In this document: piece by piece, positions 26,846 through 36,183 of the stretch | How the letters are laid out: each line of letters opens with the position of its first letter | Numbering within the stretch: position 1 is the stretch's first letter | Source: Caedibacter sp. 38-128 | Lineage (GTDB): Bacteria; Pseudomonadota; Alphaproteobacteria; Caedimonadales; Caedimonadaceae | NCBI GenBank assembly: GCA_001898705.1 | Contig: MKUU01000006.1 | Location: 62,001-126,000, forward strand | Direction of reading: 5' to 3' | Length of the DNA stretch: 64,000 nt | Made by a program: the position numbers and the translations under genes | Notes under the pieces: model-generated | What the model saw: the letters and a program-made list of their open reading frames with translations, nothing else | Told to the model about the DNA's origin: nothing | Databases searched by the model: none

Positions 26846-27763
26846 TTAAGGGCGTGTCTTGTACTCTGAAATAAGTTGGGCCTTCAGCTGTTCTTGAAAA
26901 TGAGGGCTGTTTAAAATGTCATCAGCGCATTTCCCTAGGGTTTTGAGGTGAGCTGAAAACTGTTGCGAATCATCGAAGAATGGAAAATTTTGACGGGCAA
27001 TCTTTTCGTAGAGCATTGCCTCAAAAAGCAAACTTATAGCCTTAAGTCCTATTGGGCGTGTCACACCAAAAGAGATATGCAGAGAATGATCTGTGAGAGC
27101 AAGGGCATCATGATACATCCCTCGAGGAAGGTATAAAAAGCTTCCAGGTTTTAAATGTAATTCCGTTAAAAGGGAGCCTTTTTGAGCTTCATGCATTTCT
27201 TGCGTAAGATTATTAAAAATGGGATGATTGATAGGAGAGACAGCTTTACCTTCATAAAGTCGCCATTTTTTTTCGCCTTCAAGGTGAAAAACAAAGACGT
27301 CATGCACATCAAAGTGACTTAAAAAACCTGGTTGTGCCTTAACAGAATAATAAAGATTGGCTTGAACAGGCGCTTCTAGGTTTTCTGCAAGGGCATGAGA
27401 AATTTCTCTTAAGCCAGGTGTTAATGTCCCAATATCATTTGCAACAAGGGTTGCTCCTTTCGTTAAATGAGAAAGAATGAGTTCAAGGTTTGGCCTCAGA
27501 AGTATTCCTTGATTTAACGTTGAAGAAGATTGGCAGAAGAGCTCGGAGGGAATGGGTTGACCTTGATGGTAAAGCTTTAAGTTAGCCTCATCCCATAAAG
27601 GCAAAATTTTAATAAACTCCATCAATTGAGCAGAAGTGAGAATCCTCTTAAAGCGATCATCAACGCCTTCATAGTAAAAGTATTTTTGATCGAAAAAGTC
27701 CTGCAAGAATTTTGGACGATTTAGTGGACGAATAATATCCTCAAAAGAGATTCCTGAATTCAT
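26846..27763 (-). CDS. Cupin/JmjC-type 2-oxoglutarate oxygenase (ribosomal oxygenase-like)
   Basis: 305 residues from the ATG at 27763; a GTG 24 bases earlier is possible. PLNRPKFLQDFFDQKYFYYEG is the usual N-terminal entrance of YcfD/MINA53-type proteins. The metal site is HFDVHD (HxD) with a distal His in PRGMYHDALA, and the strand VFVFHLEGEKKWRLY follows the HxD as in the family. Bacterial relatives hydroxylate ribosomal protein arginine; whether the substrate is the same here is inference. It is divergently oriented to the amidotransferase gene. Confidence 0.82.
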   Translation of the reverse strand: MNSGISFEDIIRPLNRPKFLQDFFDQKYFYYEGVDDRFKRILTSAQLMEFIKILPLWDEANLKLYHQGQPIPSELFCQSSSTLNQGILLRPNLELILSHLTKGATLVANDIGTLTPGLREISHALAENLEAPVQANLYYSVKAQPGFLSHFDVHDVFVFHLEGEKKWRLYEGKAVSPINHPIFNNLTQEMHEAQKGSLLTELHLKPGSFLYLPRGMYHDALALTDHSLHISFGVTRPIGLKAISLLFEAMLYEKIARQNFPFFDDSQQFSAHLKTLGKCADDILNSPHFQEQLKAQLISEYKTRP

Positions 27764-27847
27764 GATTGATTCTTTCAAGTTAAACACTTTAAAATGTACC
27801 GTATTAAAGAGAATTTTGGAGGGAGGGTCAATGGGCTCTCTAATTTT

Positions 27848-28561
27848 ATGGCTAAACCTATTATTGGAATTGTTTTAGATTGGGATGATCGGCCTTCTTA
27901 CTCAGCCTATCCTTGGTATGCCTTACGTGAGAATTATGCGCGAGCTGTTGAGCAAGCAGGAGGAATTCCCATCCTTTTACCTTACCATTGTGAGCAGATC
28001 CCAGAATATATAGATCTTATTTCCGGTCTTTTAATTCCTGGCGGTGATTATGATATTGATCCTGCTCATTATGGCGAGGAAATTTGCCATGAGCGAGTTC
28101 TTTGTAAGGCTCCCCGAACAAATTTTGAATTGAAACTCACGCAAGCTGCTTACCAAAAAAACCTTCCTATTTTAGGTATTTGTGGGGGACATCAATTGAT
28201 TAATGTGGTCATGGGAGGGTCACTGATACAGCATATTCCGGCTTCGATTGATTCATCAATTTCTCATGAACAAAAAGGACCAAAGCATCACCCAACCCAT
28301 TGGATTCATATTGAAAAAGACAGTTTACTGTTTGAGGTATGTGGCACCTCAGAAATTCAAGTGAATAGTACACATCATCAAGCCATAAAAAAAGTTGGCG
28401 ATCATCTAAAAGTGGTTGCTTACGCACCTGATGGTATTATTGAAGCGATCGAGAATACAGAAAAACGGTTTTGCTTAGGCGTCCAATGGCATCCAGAATA
28501 TTTAAGCACACCTTACGATTATAAAATTTTTGAAGCCTTTATCTCTGCTTGCACGCTATGA
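27848..28561 (+). CDS. Class I glutamine amidotransferase, peptidase C26 (gamma-glutamyl hydrolase-like)
   Basis: 237 residues from the ATG at 27848 (MAKPIIGIVLDWDD), matching the family start; a strong GGAGGGAGGG lies about 20 bases upstream, and an alternative in-frame ATG exists at 27794. The nucleophile elbow is LGICGGHQLINVVMGG with Cys present; the His of the triad is in GVQWHPEYL. GLLIPGGDYDIDPAHYGE is typical of PuuD-like enzymes that hydrolyse gamma-glutamyl amides. The substrate is uncertain because the oxyanion residue follows as GG rather than RG. Its stop overlaps the next start (ATGA). Confidence 0.85.
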   Translation: MAKPIIGIVLDWDDRPSYSAYPWYALRENYARAVEQAGGIPILLPYHCEQIPEYIDLISGLLIPGGDYDIDPAHYGEEICHERVLCKAPRTNFELKLTQAAYQKNLPILGICGGHQLINVVMGGSLIQHIPASIDSSISHEQKGPKHHPTHWIHIEKDSLLFEVCGTSEIQVNSTHHQAIKKVGDHLKVVAYAPDGIIEAIENTEKRFCLGVQWHPEYLSTPYDYKIFEAFISACTL

Positions 28562-29268
28562 GTGAACGAATTGCTAAATTGATGGCTCGCTCTGGTTTAT
28601 GTTCACGCCTTGAGGCTGAACGTTGGATTGAGGAAGGGCGTGTTCAAGTTAATGGAAAGCTTTTACAGTCTGCTGCTATCACTGTATCAGAACAAGACAT
28701 CGTTGTTGTTGATGGGAAACCATTGCCTTCTAAGGAGTCTGCTTGCCTTTGGCTTTATCATAAACCAAAAGGTCTCATCACTTCCCACAATGATCCTGAG
28801 AATCGTCCAACAATTTTTGAAGCCTTGCCCAAAAATCTTCCTCGGGTGATTTCTGTAGGACGGCTTGATAAAATGACAGAAGGATTACTGTTACTGACCA
28901 ATGATGGGGAGTTAGCACGTAAGCTTGAACTGCCTTCCACACGCTTAAAAAGAGTTTATCATGTCCGCGTTTATGGGCATCTCTACGACGGTAAACTTAA
29001 GGAAATCGCCAAAGGCATCAACTTTGAAGGTATCCATTATCAAGGAGCTGAAATAACCATTTTAAAGCGTTCGGGAATGAATACATGGTTAGAAATTTCA
29101 ATCTTTGAGGGAAAAAATCGAGAAGTAAGAAATTTGATGACCTATTTAAATGTGCAAGTTTCACGACTTATCCGAGTCGCGTATGGACCTTATAGTCTTG
29201 GTGATTTGGCAGTAGGTCAGGTTAAAGCATGTCCGATAAGAGAAATTGACAATGCTCGTTCAAAATAA
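28558..29268 (+). CDS. rluB: Ribosomal large subunit pseudouridine synthase (RluB/RsuA family)
   Basis: 236 residues; start at ATG 28558 overlaps the upstream stop by 4 bases. The S4 RNA-binding domain (ERIAKLMARSGLCSRLEAE) is followed by the catalytic domain: LYHKPKGLITS, VGRLDKMTEGLLLLTNDG with the catalytic Asp, and EGKNREVRNLM. The family isomerises uridine in 23S (RluB, RluE, RluF) or 16S (RsuA) rRNA. The RluB label is the usual one for alphaproteobacterial members; exact target position is not proven. Confidence 0.88.
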   Translation: MSERIAKLMARSGLCSRLEAERWIEEGRVQVNGKLLQSAAITVSEQDIVVVDGKPLPSKESACLWLYHKPKGLITSHNDPENRPTIFEALPKNLPRVISVGRLDKMTEGLLLLTNDGELARKLELPSTRLKRVYHVRVYGHLYDGKLKEIAKGINFEGIHYQGAEITILKRSGMNTWLEISIFEGKNREVRNLMTYLNVQVSRLIRVAYGPYSLGDLAVGQVKACPIREIDNARSK

Positions 29269-29311
29269 TTTAATTATCCTTTAGTCATGTTGTTGAGGGG
29301 GCTTATTAAAA

Positions 29312-30397
29312 ATGTCGCTCAAATCCTTTTCTCACAGATCGAAAATATTTCTTTCGAGAAAAACGGTACTTCGTCAGAAAAGTATGGTTTCTCTCATAAG
29401 AGAACTCTTTTTTATCGCGTCTTTTTTGATAACTGTCCCCCTCATGGCAACAGAGAATGAAAAAGATAAAGCCTATCTTTCTTCAACTTTTTCTCAACAG
29501 AATAAAGAAGATTTTTACCCTTTATGTGGGCTTGTTACTCAAAAACAATTCCTTAAAGAATTTGAGAGAATGGGTATGCTTGGGGGAGGAGGAGAGGCTG
29601 CAGTTTATTCGGTTAAAAATAAAACAACAAGAAAATCATATGCGTTAGTTCTAAACCAAAATTTGGTGACTATAAGTGAAATGGATCCGACGGCTTTATT
29701 AAGTAAAGATGATAGAAAAAAGTTGATAGAACATTTAATTGAAAATCAAAAACTAAATCCTTTCCAAGGAAAAATTTATAGTTATTTCTGGATGGTGAAC
29801 CCTAATTATCCTTATTTTAATGAAGATGGTGAAGAGGGGAAAGGAATTTTTCCTTTTCAAGATGTAAAAGAAGGATATTTTCTTAATAACGTTTACGAAG
29901 ATGATCCAAATGCTACGCATTACCTGCATGAAGCAATCTTAATGGAGCAAGGAGAGGGAGATTTGACGAAGTCATCTTACGAAGATGTTAGAATGGATCC
30001 TATGCTAGAAAAACTTATGTTCGGACTTAATAACTATAGTTTATCCAAAGCTTCCATTATAAGTAGGGATGAGAAGAAAAGAAATTACATTTTTGTTAAG
30101 ACAGATGGCCAATTTTATAAAGGGAAACGCATGGACACCTATAATTTTTGGTGTTTCATCATTGAGAGCCACCTTCTCTATATGCCAGTACCGTCTCATA
30201 TTATTAAACGAGTAGATTATGGAGGTTGGTGCATTAGTTCTTCTCCTACGGACCAAAAAAAGGGATCAATTGTACAAACTCTTGCAAAAAGGCTTGCTTT
30301 GCCAGAACAAGAATTCATAGCCCGTTTCTGTAGCCCTCCTCAAGATCCCAATGCTCGGATTCTTTATATTGATATGTGGCGTCAGAAAAACGTTTAA
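29312..30397 (+). CDS. Exported protein with kinase-like glycine-rich loop, function unknown
   Basis: 361 residues; an alternative start is ATG 29384, which would give a clean signal peptide (MVSLIRELFFIASFLITV). The mature part begins ATENEKDKAY. Around residue 92, LGGGGEAAVYSVKNKTT resembles the nucleotide-binding GxGxxAxVY loop of protein kinases, followed by SYALVL where VAIK would be, without the lysine. Residues ILMEQGEGDL later resemble a kinase hinge. No HRD or DFG motif is visible, so it may be a truncated pseudokinase or only superficially similar. Several Trp/Tyr-rich stretches follow. An exported kinase-fold protein would fit a host-directed effector. No neighbour indicates its job. 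Confidence 0.5.
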   Translation: MSLKSFSHRSKIFLSRKTVLRQKSMVSLIRELFFIASFLITVPLMATENEKDKAYLSSTFSQQNKEDFYPLCGLVTQKQFLKEFERMGMLGGGGEAAVYSVKNKTTRKSYALVLNQNLVTISEMDPTALLSKDDRKKLIEHLIENQKLNPFQGKIYSYFWMVNPNYPYFNEDGEEGKGIFPFQDVKEGYFLNNVYEDDPNATHYLHEAILMEQGEGDLTKSSYEDVRMDPMLEKLMFGLNNYSLSKASIISRDEKKRNYIFVKTDGQFYKGKRMDTYNFWCFIIESHLLYMPVPSHIIKRVDYGGWCISSSPTDQKKGSIVQTLAKRLALPEQEFIARFCSPPQDPNARILYIDMWRQKNV

Positions 30398-30545
30398 TAA
30401 GCAACTATTACTCAGATTCTAGGATATACAAGAGCTCTAATGTTTAAACCCTCGTTTATTTGCAACTTCATTCCGTTCACTTTTACATTTTAAAGTTAAA
30501 TTGTCTCAAGAGGGGACATAAGTAACTCAATAGGAGATTGAAAAG

Positions 30546-30791
30546 ATGGTGATGAAAAATCAAACAAAAGCTGCTCGCACCGAACATGGTAAACAAGGAT
30601 TTGCTTCAATGCCTAAAGATAAAGTTAAAGAAATTGCAAAAAAAGGGGGTAAGTCTTCCCATAGTGGTAGCTCACGCAGTAGCAAAACTGAAAAAAGCGG
30701 TAAGAGCTCTTCAAGCAATAAGCAAGGATTTGCTTCGATGATTAAAGAGAAGGTCAAGGAAATTGCGAATAAAAGTGGTATAAATCGCTAA
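30546..30791 (+). CDS. KGG-repeat stress-associated small protein
   Basis: 81 residues with AGGAG upstream. Two copies of the short KGG motif are present: KQGFASMPKDKVKEIAKKGG (residues 18-37) and KQGFASMIKEKVKEIANKSG (about 59-78), separated by a Ser/Lys-rich linker. KGG (stress-induced acidophilic repeat) proteins such as YciG are small, charged and stress-linked; biochemical role unknown. The second copy has lost the terminal GG. A terminator follows. Confidence 0.75.
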   Translation: MVMKNQTKAARTEHGKQGFASMPKDKVKEIAKKGGKSSHSGSSRSSKTEKSGKSSSSNKQGFASMIKEKVKEIANKSGINR

Positions 30792-30815
30792 TATAATATT
30801 GCTGCAGTTCCATGC

Positions 30816-30851
30816 AAAAATGCTACTTTAAATGGGTAGCATTTTCTTTTT
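30816..30851 (+). terminator. Rho-independent terminator after the KGG gene
   Basis: AAAATGCTAC pairs with GTAGCATTTT (ends 30845) across a 9-base loop and is followed by CTTTTT. Confidence 0.8.
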
Positions 30852-30911
30852 GATGATTGCCCTTTTTTTTGAAAAAAAATATAGTGGTCAAGCATTGAAA
30901 AAAGGTAAAAA

Positions 30912-31781
30912 ATGTCATCTAAGACACTTAATGATATTCAAGAACAAGCAATCGCTTCAAATTTAGCACGTGTCTTTATTCAGCAAGGGAATCACGTTCT
31001 TCTTGATTGGGGAAAACCTCAAACTCTTTTGCAATCATACTCAATTACAAAGTCGATTATGGGACTTGCCATGGGGTTGCTATGGGATCAAAAACTCATA
31101 AATGAACTTCATACACCTATTTATCATTTCTTTCCGGAATGGGATCAAGGGTATAAGCAACAGGTCACATTATGGCATTTATTAACTCATACATCGGGTC
31201 TACAAGATGATCCCACTTATGAAGACATTATAAGAGCGCCGGATTCAATCCAATTAGCCTTATGTGCGGAACTGACAAGCTTACCAGGAGAAAAATATAA
31301 CTATAATAATAAAGCAACCAATCTAATCCCTGGTGTGATTGAAAGAATAACAGGAAAATCAGCCGAAAATTTCATTAATGAGTCCCTTTTCAACCCCTTA
31401 AAAATACAAAATTTTGAATGGCGCCAAGATAAAAAAGGAAATATTTATGGTGCAGCAGGCCTTAAGATCGCCGCTGAAGAACTTATAAAAATTGGAAAAC
31501 TTGTTCTCGACAAAGGTCAATGGGATGGAAATTCTCTCTTAAGTCATGAATGGCTTTCATTAATGACAACAAAAACATCTATCGGAACGCCGGCCTGCGG
31601 TCTTCTCTGGTGGATTTATGAAAATCCTACCATCATTGCGGCGCAAGGGTATTTGGGGCAACGTCTTTATATTTACCCTGAAAAACAAATTATTGGGGTG
31701 CAACAATATGATCGTGATGAAAACCCCTCAAATCAACCTCATAACATTGTGGATTTAAGAGAGCTTATCACCCAACTTTAA
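30912..31781 (+). CDS. Serine hydrolase of the beta-lactamase (class C/PBP-like) family
   Basis: 289 residues, no signal peptide. The catalytic SxxK is SITK (in [15 protein letters not shown]) and [15 protein letters not shown] supplies the Y-x-N element. [14 protein letters not shown] is the typical family segment. Members include esterases, D-aminopeptidases and beta-lactamases; without a signal sequence a cytoplasmic esterase or peptidase is more likely than a resistance enzyme. The third motif (KTG/HxG) is not obvious; [12 protein letters not shown] is present. It ends convergently against secA with a 4-base overlap. Confidence 0.82.
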   Translation: MSSKTLNDIQEQAIASNLARVFIQQGNHVLLDWGKPQTLLQSYSITKSIMGLAMGLLWDQKLINELHTPIYHFFPEWDQGYKQQVTLWHLLTHTSGLQDDPTYEDIIRAPDSIQLALCAELTSLPGEKYNYNNKATNLIPGVIERITGKSAENFINESLFNPLKIQNFEWRQDKKGNIYGAAGLKIAAEELIKIGKLVLDKGQWDGNSLLSHEWLSLMTTKTSIGTPACGLLWWIYENPTIIAAQGYLGQRLYIYPEKQIIGVQQYDRDENPSNQPHNIVDLRELITQL

Positions 31782-34564
31782 ACATCTTGACCATGGCAAT
31801 GTTTATAGCGTTTACCAGAACCGCAATGACATAAAGAATTACGTGTCGGGGTTGGGGTTTGTGCATCACTTTTTGAAGTTGCTTTTTTCGCCTTGGGGGT
31901 CGCATCAGTTTTTTTGGAAGCAGGAAGAGGTTTTTGTTTTCTTTTTGCTTCCGAAAGGCGTTTTGTCAGAGATAGAGGTACGTTCTTGGTGGTTTTTGTA
32001 TCTGAAAATTCAGATTGCTCAAGTTTCATTTTTTTATTTTGCTCTTCAAGATCCTCAACAGCAGCGTCAAAAACTTCTTCTTCTGTTTCTTGATAAAGTT
32101 CAAGATGAGCAAGGGCAGAAATCACCATTTCTCGTGTTCGAGCGAGCATCTCTTGAAACATAAGGAATGCCTCATGTTTATATTCATTTAAAGGATCTCG
32201 TTGAGCATAAGCACGTAAATTGATACCTTGACGTAAATGATCAAGTCCATGAAGATGATCTTTCCATGTTTGATCCAATACTCTTAAAAGAATACTTTTT
32301 TCCGCCATATGCATCATACTTGTTCCATACAAGGCTTTCTTAGCGGCAAGTTTTTCAGAAACGGCTTCAACAATTCGTTGTTTTAAAGCTGCTTCAGCAA
32401 TACCCTCTTCTTGAGCCCATGCAGCAATAGGCAAGTCAAGATTAAATAGTCTTAGGCATTCCTCATGAAGCCCCTTTACTTCCCACTGATCTGAGTAAGC
32501 ATTTGCAGGAATGAAACTCGTAATTAACTTATCAATGACATCTTCACGCATATGTTGGATGAGCTCAGAAACATCATCTGTATTCATAACTTCGCGACGT
32601 TGTTCATAAATAATTTTACGTTGATCATTCATGACATCATCATATTTCAGAAGATGTTTACGAATATCATAGTTGCGCGCTTCAACTTTTTGTTGAGCTC
32701 TTTCGAGGGCCTTATTAATCCAAGGGTGGATGATGGCTTCACCTTCTTCAAGGCCAAGTTTTTGGAGCATGTTATCCAAGCGATCAGAGCCAAAGATGCG
32801 CATCAAGTCATCTTCAAGCGATAGGAAAAACTTAGATTTCCCAGGGTCTCCTTGTCGTCCGGCACGTCCACGCAACTGATTATCAATTCGTCGACTTTCG
32901 TGACGTTCCGTTCCAATAACATAAAGTCCGCCTGCTGCTTTAACTTCTTGTTCTGCTTGAGCAACTTCTTCGCGAATTTTTTGTGTGAGGCGTTCTCGCT
33001 CTTTGGTATCTACAACCTTTTCTAATTCTTGGGAAACGCGCATCTCAACGTTACCACCCAATTTAATGTCAGTTCCTCGTCCTGCCATGTTGGTTGCAAT
33101 CGTAATGGCACCTGGGCGTCCTGCTTGGGCAACGATAACAGCTTCTTGCTCATGGTAACGAGCATTCAAAACTTGGTGCGGGATCTGACGTTGTTTTAAA
33201 AGCATCGAGATAAGTTCAGATTTTTCAATGCTTGTTGTTCCCACAAGAATAGGTTGCTTTTTTTGACTACATTCCTCAATAAGGCTAATAATTGCATTAT
33301 ATTTTTCTTTGGCTGTACGGTAGACTTCGTCATCCAAATCTTGGCGAGCCATTGGCAGATTGGTTGGGATTTGCACCACATCAAGTTTATAGATATCATT
33401 GAACTCGGCAGCTTCTGTTTTTGCTGTTCCTGTCATTCCCGAGAGTTTTGTGTAAATCCGGAAAAGATTTTGAAACGTAATTGATGCAAGTGTTTGATTT
33501 TCCATTTGAATGGAGACCTTCTCTTTCGCTTCAAGGGCTTGATGAAGCCCTTCCGAATAGCGTCGTCCTTCCATCATACGTCCTGTAAACTCATCAATGA
33601 TCATGAGTTTGTCGTCTTTCAGCATATAGTCGACATCTTTGGTAAACAATTTATGGGCACGTAAAGCTTGATTGACATGATGAACCAAAGAAATATTTTG
33701 AATTTCATAAAGAGAACCCCCTTTAAGTAGTCCTATTTTTTCAAGCAGATCTTCAATTTTTTGAGAGCCTTGTTCCGTTAAAGTCACTGAGCGAGATTTT
33801 TCATCTTTCTCATAATCAGAGGCTTCCAATTGTGGAATTAAGGTATCAACTTGCTGGTAAAGTTCAGAAGAATCTTCAGCGGGACCAGAAATAATCAAAG
33901 GAGTTCGAGCTTCATCAATCAAAATACTATCAACTTCATCTACAATTGCGTAATTAAACGAACGTTGAACCATGTCACTCAAGCGGAACTTCATATTGTC
34001 CCTTAAATAATCGAACCCAAGTTCATTATTGGTCACATAGGTGATATCACAATTGTAAGCGTCTTGACGCTCAGCATCGCTAAGTTCATGTTGAATACAT
34101 CCAACACTTAAGCCAAGAAATTCATAGATTTGACCCATCCAACTTGAGTCACGCTGCACCAAATAATCATTGACTGTGACAACGTGAACCCCTTTTCCTT
34201 CCAAAGCATTGAGATAAACTGGTAGGGTTGCGATTAGTGTTTTTCCTTCACCCGTTCCCATTTCAATGACGTTTCCACGGTGAAGCATAATTCCGCCCAT
34301 AAGCTGGACGTCAAAATGCCGCATTTGCAGAACGCGCCTGCTTGCTTCACGAACAGTTGCAAAAGCTTCAACAAGGAGGCTATCCAAAGATTCCCCTTTT
34401 GCAAGACGTTCTTTGAACCAGCCTGTTCGTGCTTTAAGTTCCGTATCACTTAATTTTTGAAGGTCAGGTTCAAGGGCATTAATGGCTTCAATTTGGGGGT
34501 GCAGCTTTTTAATAGTGCGCTCATTGGCTGAACCAAAAACTTTTTGGATAAGGGTGACAAACAT
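31778..34564 (-). CDS. secA: Preprotein translocase ATPase SecA
   Basis: 928 residues from the ATG at 34564, which follows GAGGT by 6 bases (a TTG precedes it in frame). Walker A is in [17 protein letters not shown] and the DEAD-like motif is [46 protein letters not shown] and [13 protein letters not shown] complete the helicase core. The C-terminal tail ends in the zinc-binding [14 protein letters not shown] that contacts SecB. SecA drives Sec-dependent export at SecYEG; secB is at 11228. Confidence 0.98.
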   Translation of the reverse strand: MFVTLIQKVFGSANERTIKKLHPQIEAINALEPDLQKLSDTELKARTGWFKERLAKGESLDSLLVEAFATVREASRRVLQMRHFDVQLMGGIMLHRGNVIEMGTGEGKTLIATLPVYLNALEGKGVHVVTVNDYLVQRDSSWMGQIYEFLGLSVGCIQHELSDAERQDAYNCDITYVTNNELGFDYLRDNMKFRLSDMVQRSFNYAIVDEVDSILIDEARTPLIISGPAEDSSELYQQVDTLIPQLEASDYEKDEKSRSVTLTEQGSQKIEDLLEKIGLLKGGSLYEIQNISLVHHVNQALRAHKLFTKDVDYMLKDDKLMIIDEFTGRMMEGRRYSEGLHQALEAKEKVSIQMENQTLASITFQNLFRIYTKLSGMTGTAKTEAAEFNDIYKLDVVQIPTNLPMARQDLDDEVYRTAKEKYNAIISLIEECSQKKQPILVGTTSIEKSELISMLLKQRQIPHQVLNARYHEQEAVIVAQAGRPGAITIATNMAGRGTDIKLGGNVEMRVSQELEKVVDTKERERLTQKIREEVAQAEQEVKAAGGLYVIGTERHESRRIDNQLRGRAGRQGDPGKSKFFLSLEDDLMRIFGSDRLDNMLQKLGLEEGEAIIHPWINKALERAQQKVEARNYDIRKHLLKYDDVMNDQRKIIYEQRREVMNTDDVSELIQHMREDVIDKLITSFIPANAYSDQWEVKGLHEECLRLFNLDLPIAAWAQEEGIAEAALKQRIVEAVSEKLAAKKALYGTSMMHMAEKSILLRVLDQTWKDHLHGLDHLRQGINLRAYAQRDPLNEYKHEAFLMFQEMLARTREMVISALAHLELYQETEEEVFDAAVEDLEEQNKKMKLEQSEFSDTKTTKNVPLSLTKRLSEAKRKQKPLPASKKTDATPKAKKATSKSDAQTPTPTRNSLCHCGSGKRYKHCHGQDV

Positions 34565-34746
34565 CAAAAGACCTCGAACCTTAAATTACTCTTATTAACT
34601 AAATGAGGTGATTTATCCATGCTTGCAAGAGATAAGCAAGCATAAATGCTATAAACATAAGATTTTTGTTGCGTTCTTATGAATTCCTCGTACGATATGC
34701 AACATTATAAGCAAATTATCTAAAAAACGTTAAGAAAGGAATCTAA

Positions 34747-35619
34747 ATGTTATCTCGTTTTATGATTACGACAGCTTTTGCGACATTTCTTACTTTTGGT
34801 GCCTCAGCAGCTGAAAATGTGGAAGCAGTTGTGGCAAAAGTCAATGGCAAAGAAGTTAAATTGAAGGAAGTTAGACAACTAGAGAAGGCTCTTCCCCCTC
34901 AAGTTTTAAATAGTGCGAAAGATAAAGTTAAATTATTTACCACATTACGTGATCAGCTGATTGATATTAAACTTATCACTGAAGAAGCTGAAAAAGCTGG
35001 TCTCGATAAAGATCCTGAAGTTCAAAAGGCAATTGAACAAGCTATCCAACAAGTTCGTGTTCAGGCGTACCTTTCTAAATCACTAAAGAATTTTGTCACA
35101 GACTCAGCGGTTAAGGCACGTTATGACAAATTAGTTGCTGATATGCCTAAAGACGAAATGGAAGTTAAAGCACGTCACATTCTTGTAAAAGATGAAAGCG
35201 CAGCTAAAAAAATCATCGAAGATCTCAAGAAGGGTGCAGATTTCTTAAAGATTGCACGTGAGCAATCAATTGATAAGGCAAGTGCGCAAGAAGGTGGTGA
35301 TGTTGGTTATTTCCGTAAAGGGGACATGGTAAAAGAATTTGCAGATGCATCTTTTGCGTTGGTTCCAGGAAAAATTACAGAAACACCTGTTAAGACACAA
35401 TTTGGTTGGCACGTCATTAAAGTGGATGATAAGCGTAAAGTTAAGGCGCCTAAATTTGAGGAAGTGCAAGAACAATTGAAAGCAGCTGTGCTTGAAGAAA
35501 GCATGCTTAAGCTTGTCACAAGTTTAAGAGATAAGGCAAAGATTGAGCGCTTTAACGAAGAAGGTAAGCCTGAAATTGGTGATGGCGAGAAGAAAGAAGA
35601 AGCGCCCGCTAAGAAATAA
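34747..35619 (+). CDS. Exported parvulin-type peptidyl-prolyl isomerase (PpiC/PrsA-like)
   Basis: 290 residues. Signal peptide MLSRFMITTAFATFLTFGAS ends near ASA-AEN. A SurA-N-like helical region with VVAKVNGKEVKLKEV and LRDQLIDIKLITEEAEKAGL precedes the parvulin domain (about 135-245): VKARHILVKDESAAKKII, SIDKASAQEGGDVGYFRKGDM, ASFALVPGKITETPVKTQFGWHVIKV. The C-terminus is charged (GEKKEEAPAKK). It assists folding of periplasmic and outer-membrane proteins. Divergent from secA; ends at a strong terminator. Confidence 0.92.
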   Translation: MLSRFMITTAFATFLTFGASAAENVEAVVAKVNGKEVKLKEVRQLEKALPPQVLNSAKDKVKLFTTLRDQLIDIKLITEEAEKAGLDKDPEVQKAIEQAIQQVRVQAYLSKSLKNFVTDSAVKARYDKLVADMPKDEMEVKARHILVKDESAAKKIIEDLKKGADFLKIAREQSIDKASAQEGGDVGYFRKGDMVKEFADASFALVPGKITETPVKTQFGWHVIKVDDKRKVKAPKFEEVQEQLKAAVLEESMLKLVTSLRDKAKIERFNEEGKPEIGDGEKKEEAPAKK

Positions 35620-35640
35620 GGTATTTTTCCAATATTTTAA

Positions 35641-35671
35641 AAAGCCCTGGGGATACCCCAGGGCTTTTTTT
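35641..35671 (+). terminator. Rho-independent terminator of the parvulin gene
   Basis: AAAGCCCTGGGG, loop ATA, CCCCAGGGCTTT, then more T residues: a 12-bp perfect stem 21 bases after the stop codon. Confidence 0.95.
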
Positions 35672-35718
35672 GTACGGAAATAAAATTCAATTTATTTTTA
35701 AACTTAATAAATAATCTA

Positions 35719-35850
35719 TTGAATTTAAAAGATTTTTCTTGCGATGAAAATGTTTCACGTGAAACATTTTTCACTTTGAGAGTCTACCATGACGAATTGA
35801 TCAAAATAATAAAAAAGATAATACCTATTTTTAATAAATATTTGATTTAA
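35719..35850 (+). pseudogene. Truncated second copy of the rsmG 5' end, carrying parS
   Basis: Read in frame from 35719 (TTG) to a stop at 35848-35850, 43 codons. The first part reads NLKDF, then NVSRETF, then VYHDELIK, against NLKDF, NVSRETF and VYHEELIK in the RsmG protein at 17108. At the DNA level AATTTAAAAGATTTT and the parS region with ATGTTTCACGTGAAACATTT match exactly, with small gaps between. After about residue 31 the similarity ends in Ile/Lys-rich sequence. No ribosome binding site is seen, so this is probably a remnant of a duplicated or ancestral rsmG 5' end kept because it holds parS. Confidence 0.8.
35751..35766. promoter_or_regulatory. parS: parS centromere site 5
   Basis: Perfect TGTTTCACGTGAAACA inside the rsmG-like remnant, 18 kb from parAB, the most distant of the five sites. 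Confidence 0.92.
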
Positions 35851-35918
35851 AATGTAAAAATTTTATAAGTCTTCTCTCTTGACTCTCTTTCGTTTTAAAT
35901 TATGATCTTGAGTATTAA

Positions 35919-36177
35919 GGGTGCTTATAAAAGTTAAAAGGGAATACAATAACGCTTGTTCAATACAAACCGTAAAATGTAGCTGCTCCCGCAACTGTAA
36001 GAAGCTCGTTTAAGTGAAAATGCCACTGGCTCAAGCTGGGAAGGCCACTTAAGCATAGGCTCAGCCAGGAAACCTGCCTTTAAATGTCATCTCTTTGTTT
36101 GGCGGTGAAGACAAACGAAAGCGAAATCCTCGTTGGTGACAGCCTTATTTTTTATTTAACCGCACGAAGGGAAAGGC
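35919..36177 (+). promoter_or_regulatory. Cobalamin (B12) riboswitch and expression platform
   Basis: The aptamer core has all expected blocks in order: GGGTGCTTATAAAAG, AAAAGGGAATACA, GCTGCTCCCGCAACTGTAAG, GCCACTGGCTCAAGCTGGGA followed by AGGC, and the B12 box CAGCCAGGAAACCTGCC ending at 36078. Downstream, AAAGGC at 36172-36177, in the ribosome binding site region of the next gene, can pair with GCCTT at 36142-36146 or with GCCTTT at 36076-36081, the aptamer edge. This suggests translational control. The gene controlled starts at 36184. Aptamer identity is strong; platform pairing is inference. Confidence 0.92.
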
Positions 36178-36183
36178 CTCACA

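Noticed and set aside
27832-27880. Short out-of-frame ATG frame before the C26 amidotransferase as a leader peptide
   Set aside because: It overlaps the gene start behind a good purine-rich site, but there is no codon bias or hairpin to support attenuation.
32552-32824. Plus-strand open frames inside secA, and similar antisense frames inside leuS, hslU and others
   Set aside because: They are opposite-strand shadows of strongly conserved genes with no family features or ribosome sites.
35751-35766. Palindrome as a transcription terminator
   Set aside because: It is the exact parS 16-mer with no loop, and a true terminator lies 80 bases upstream at 35641.
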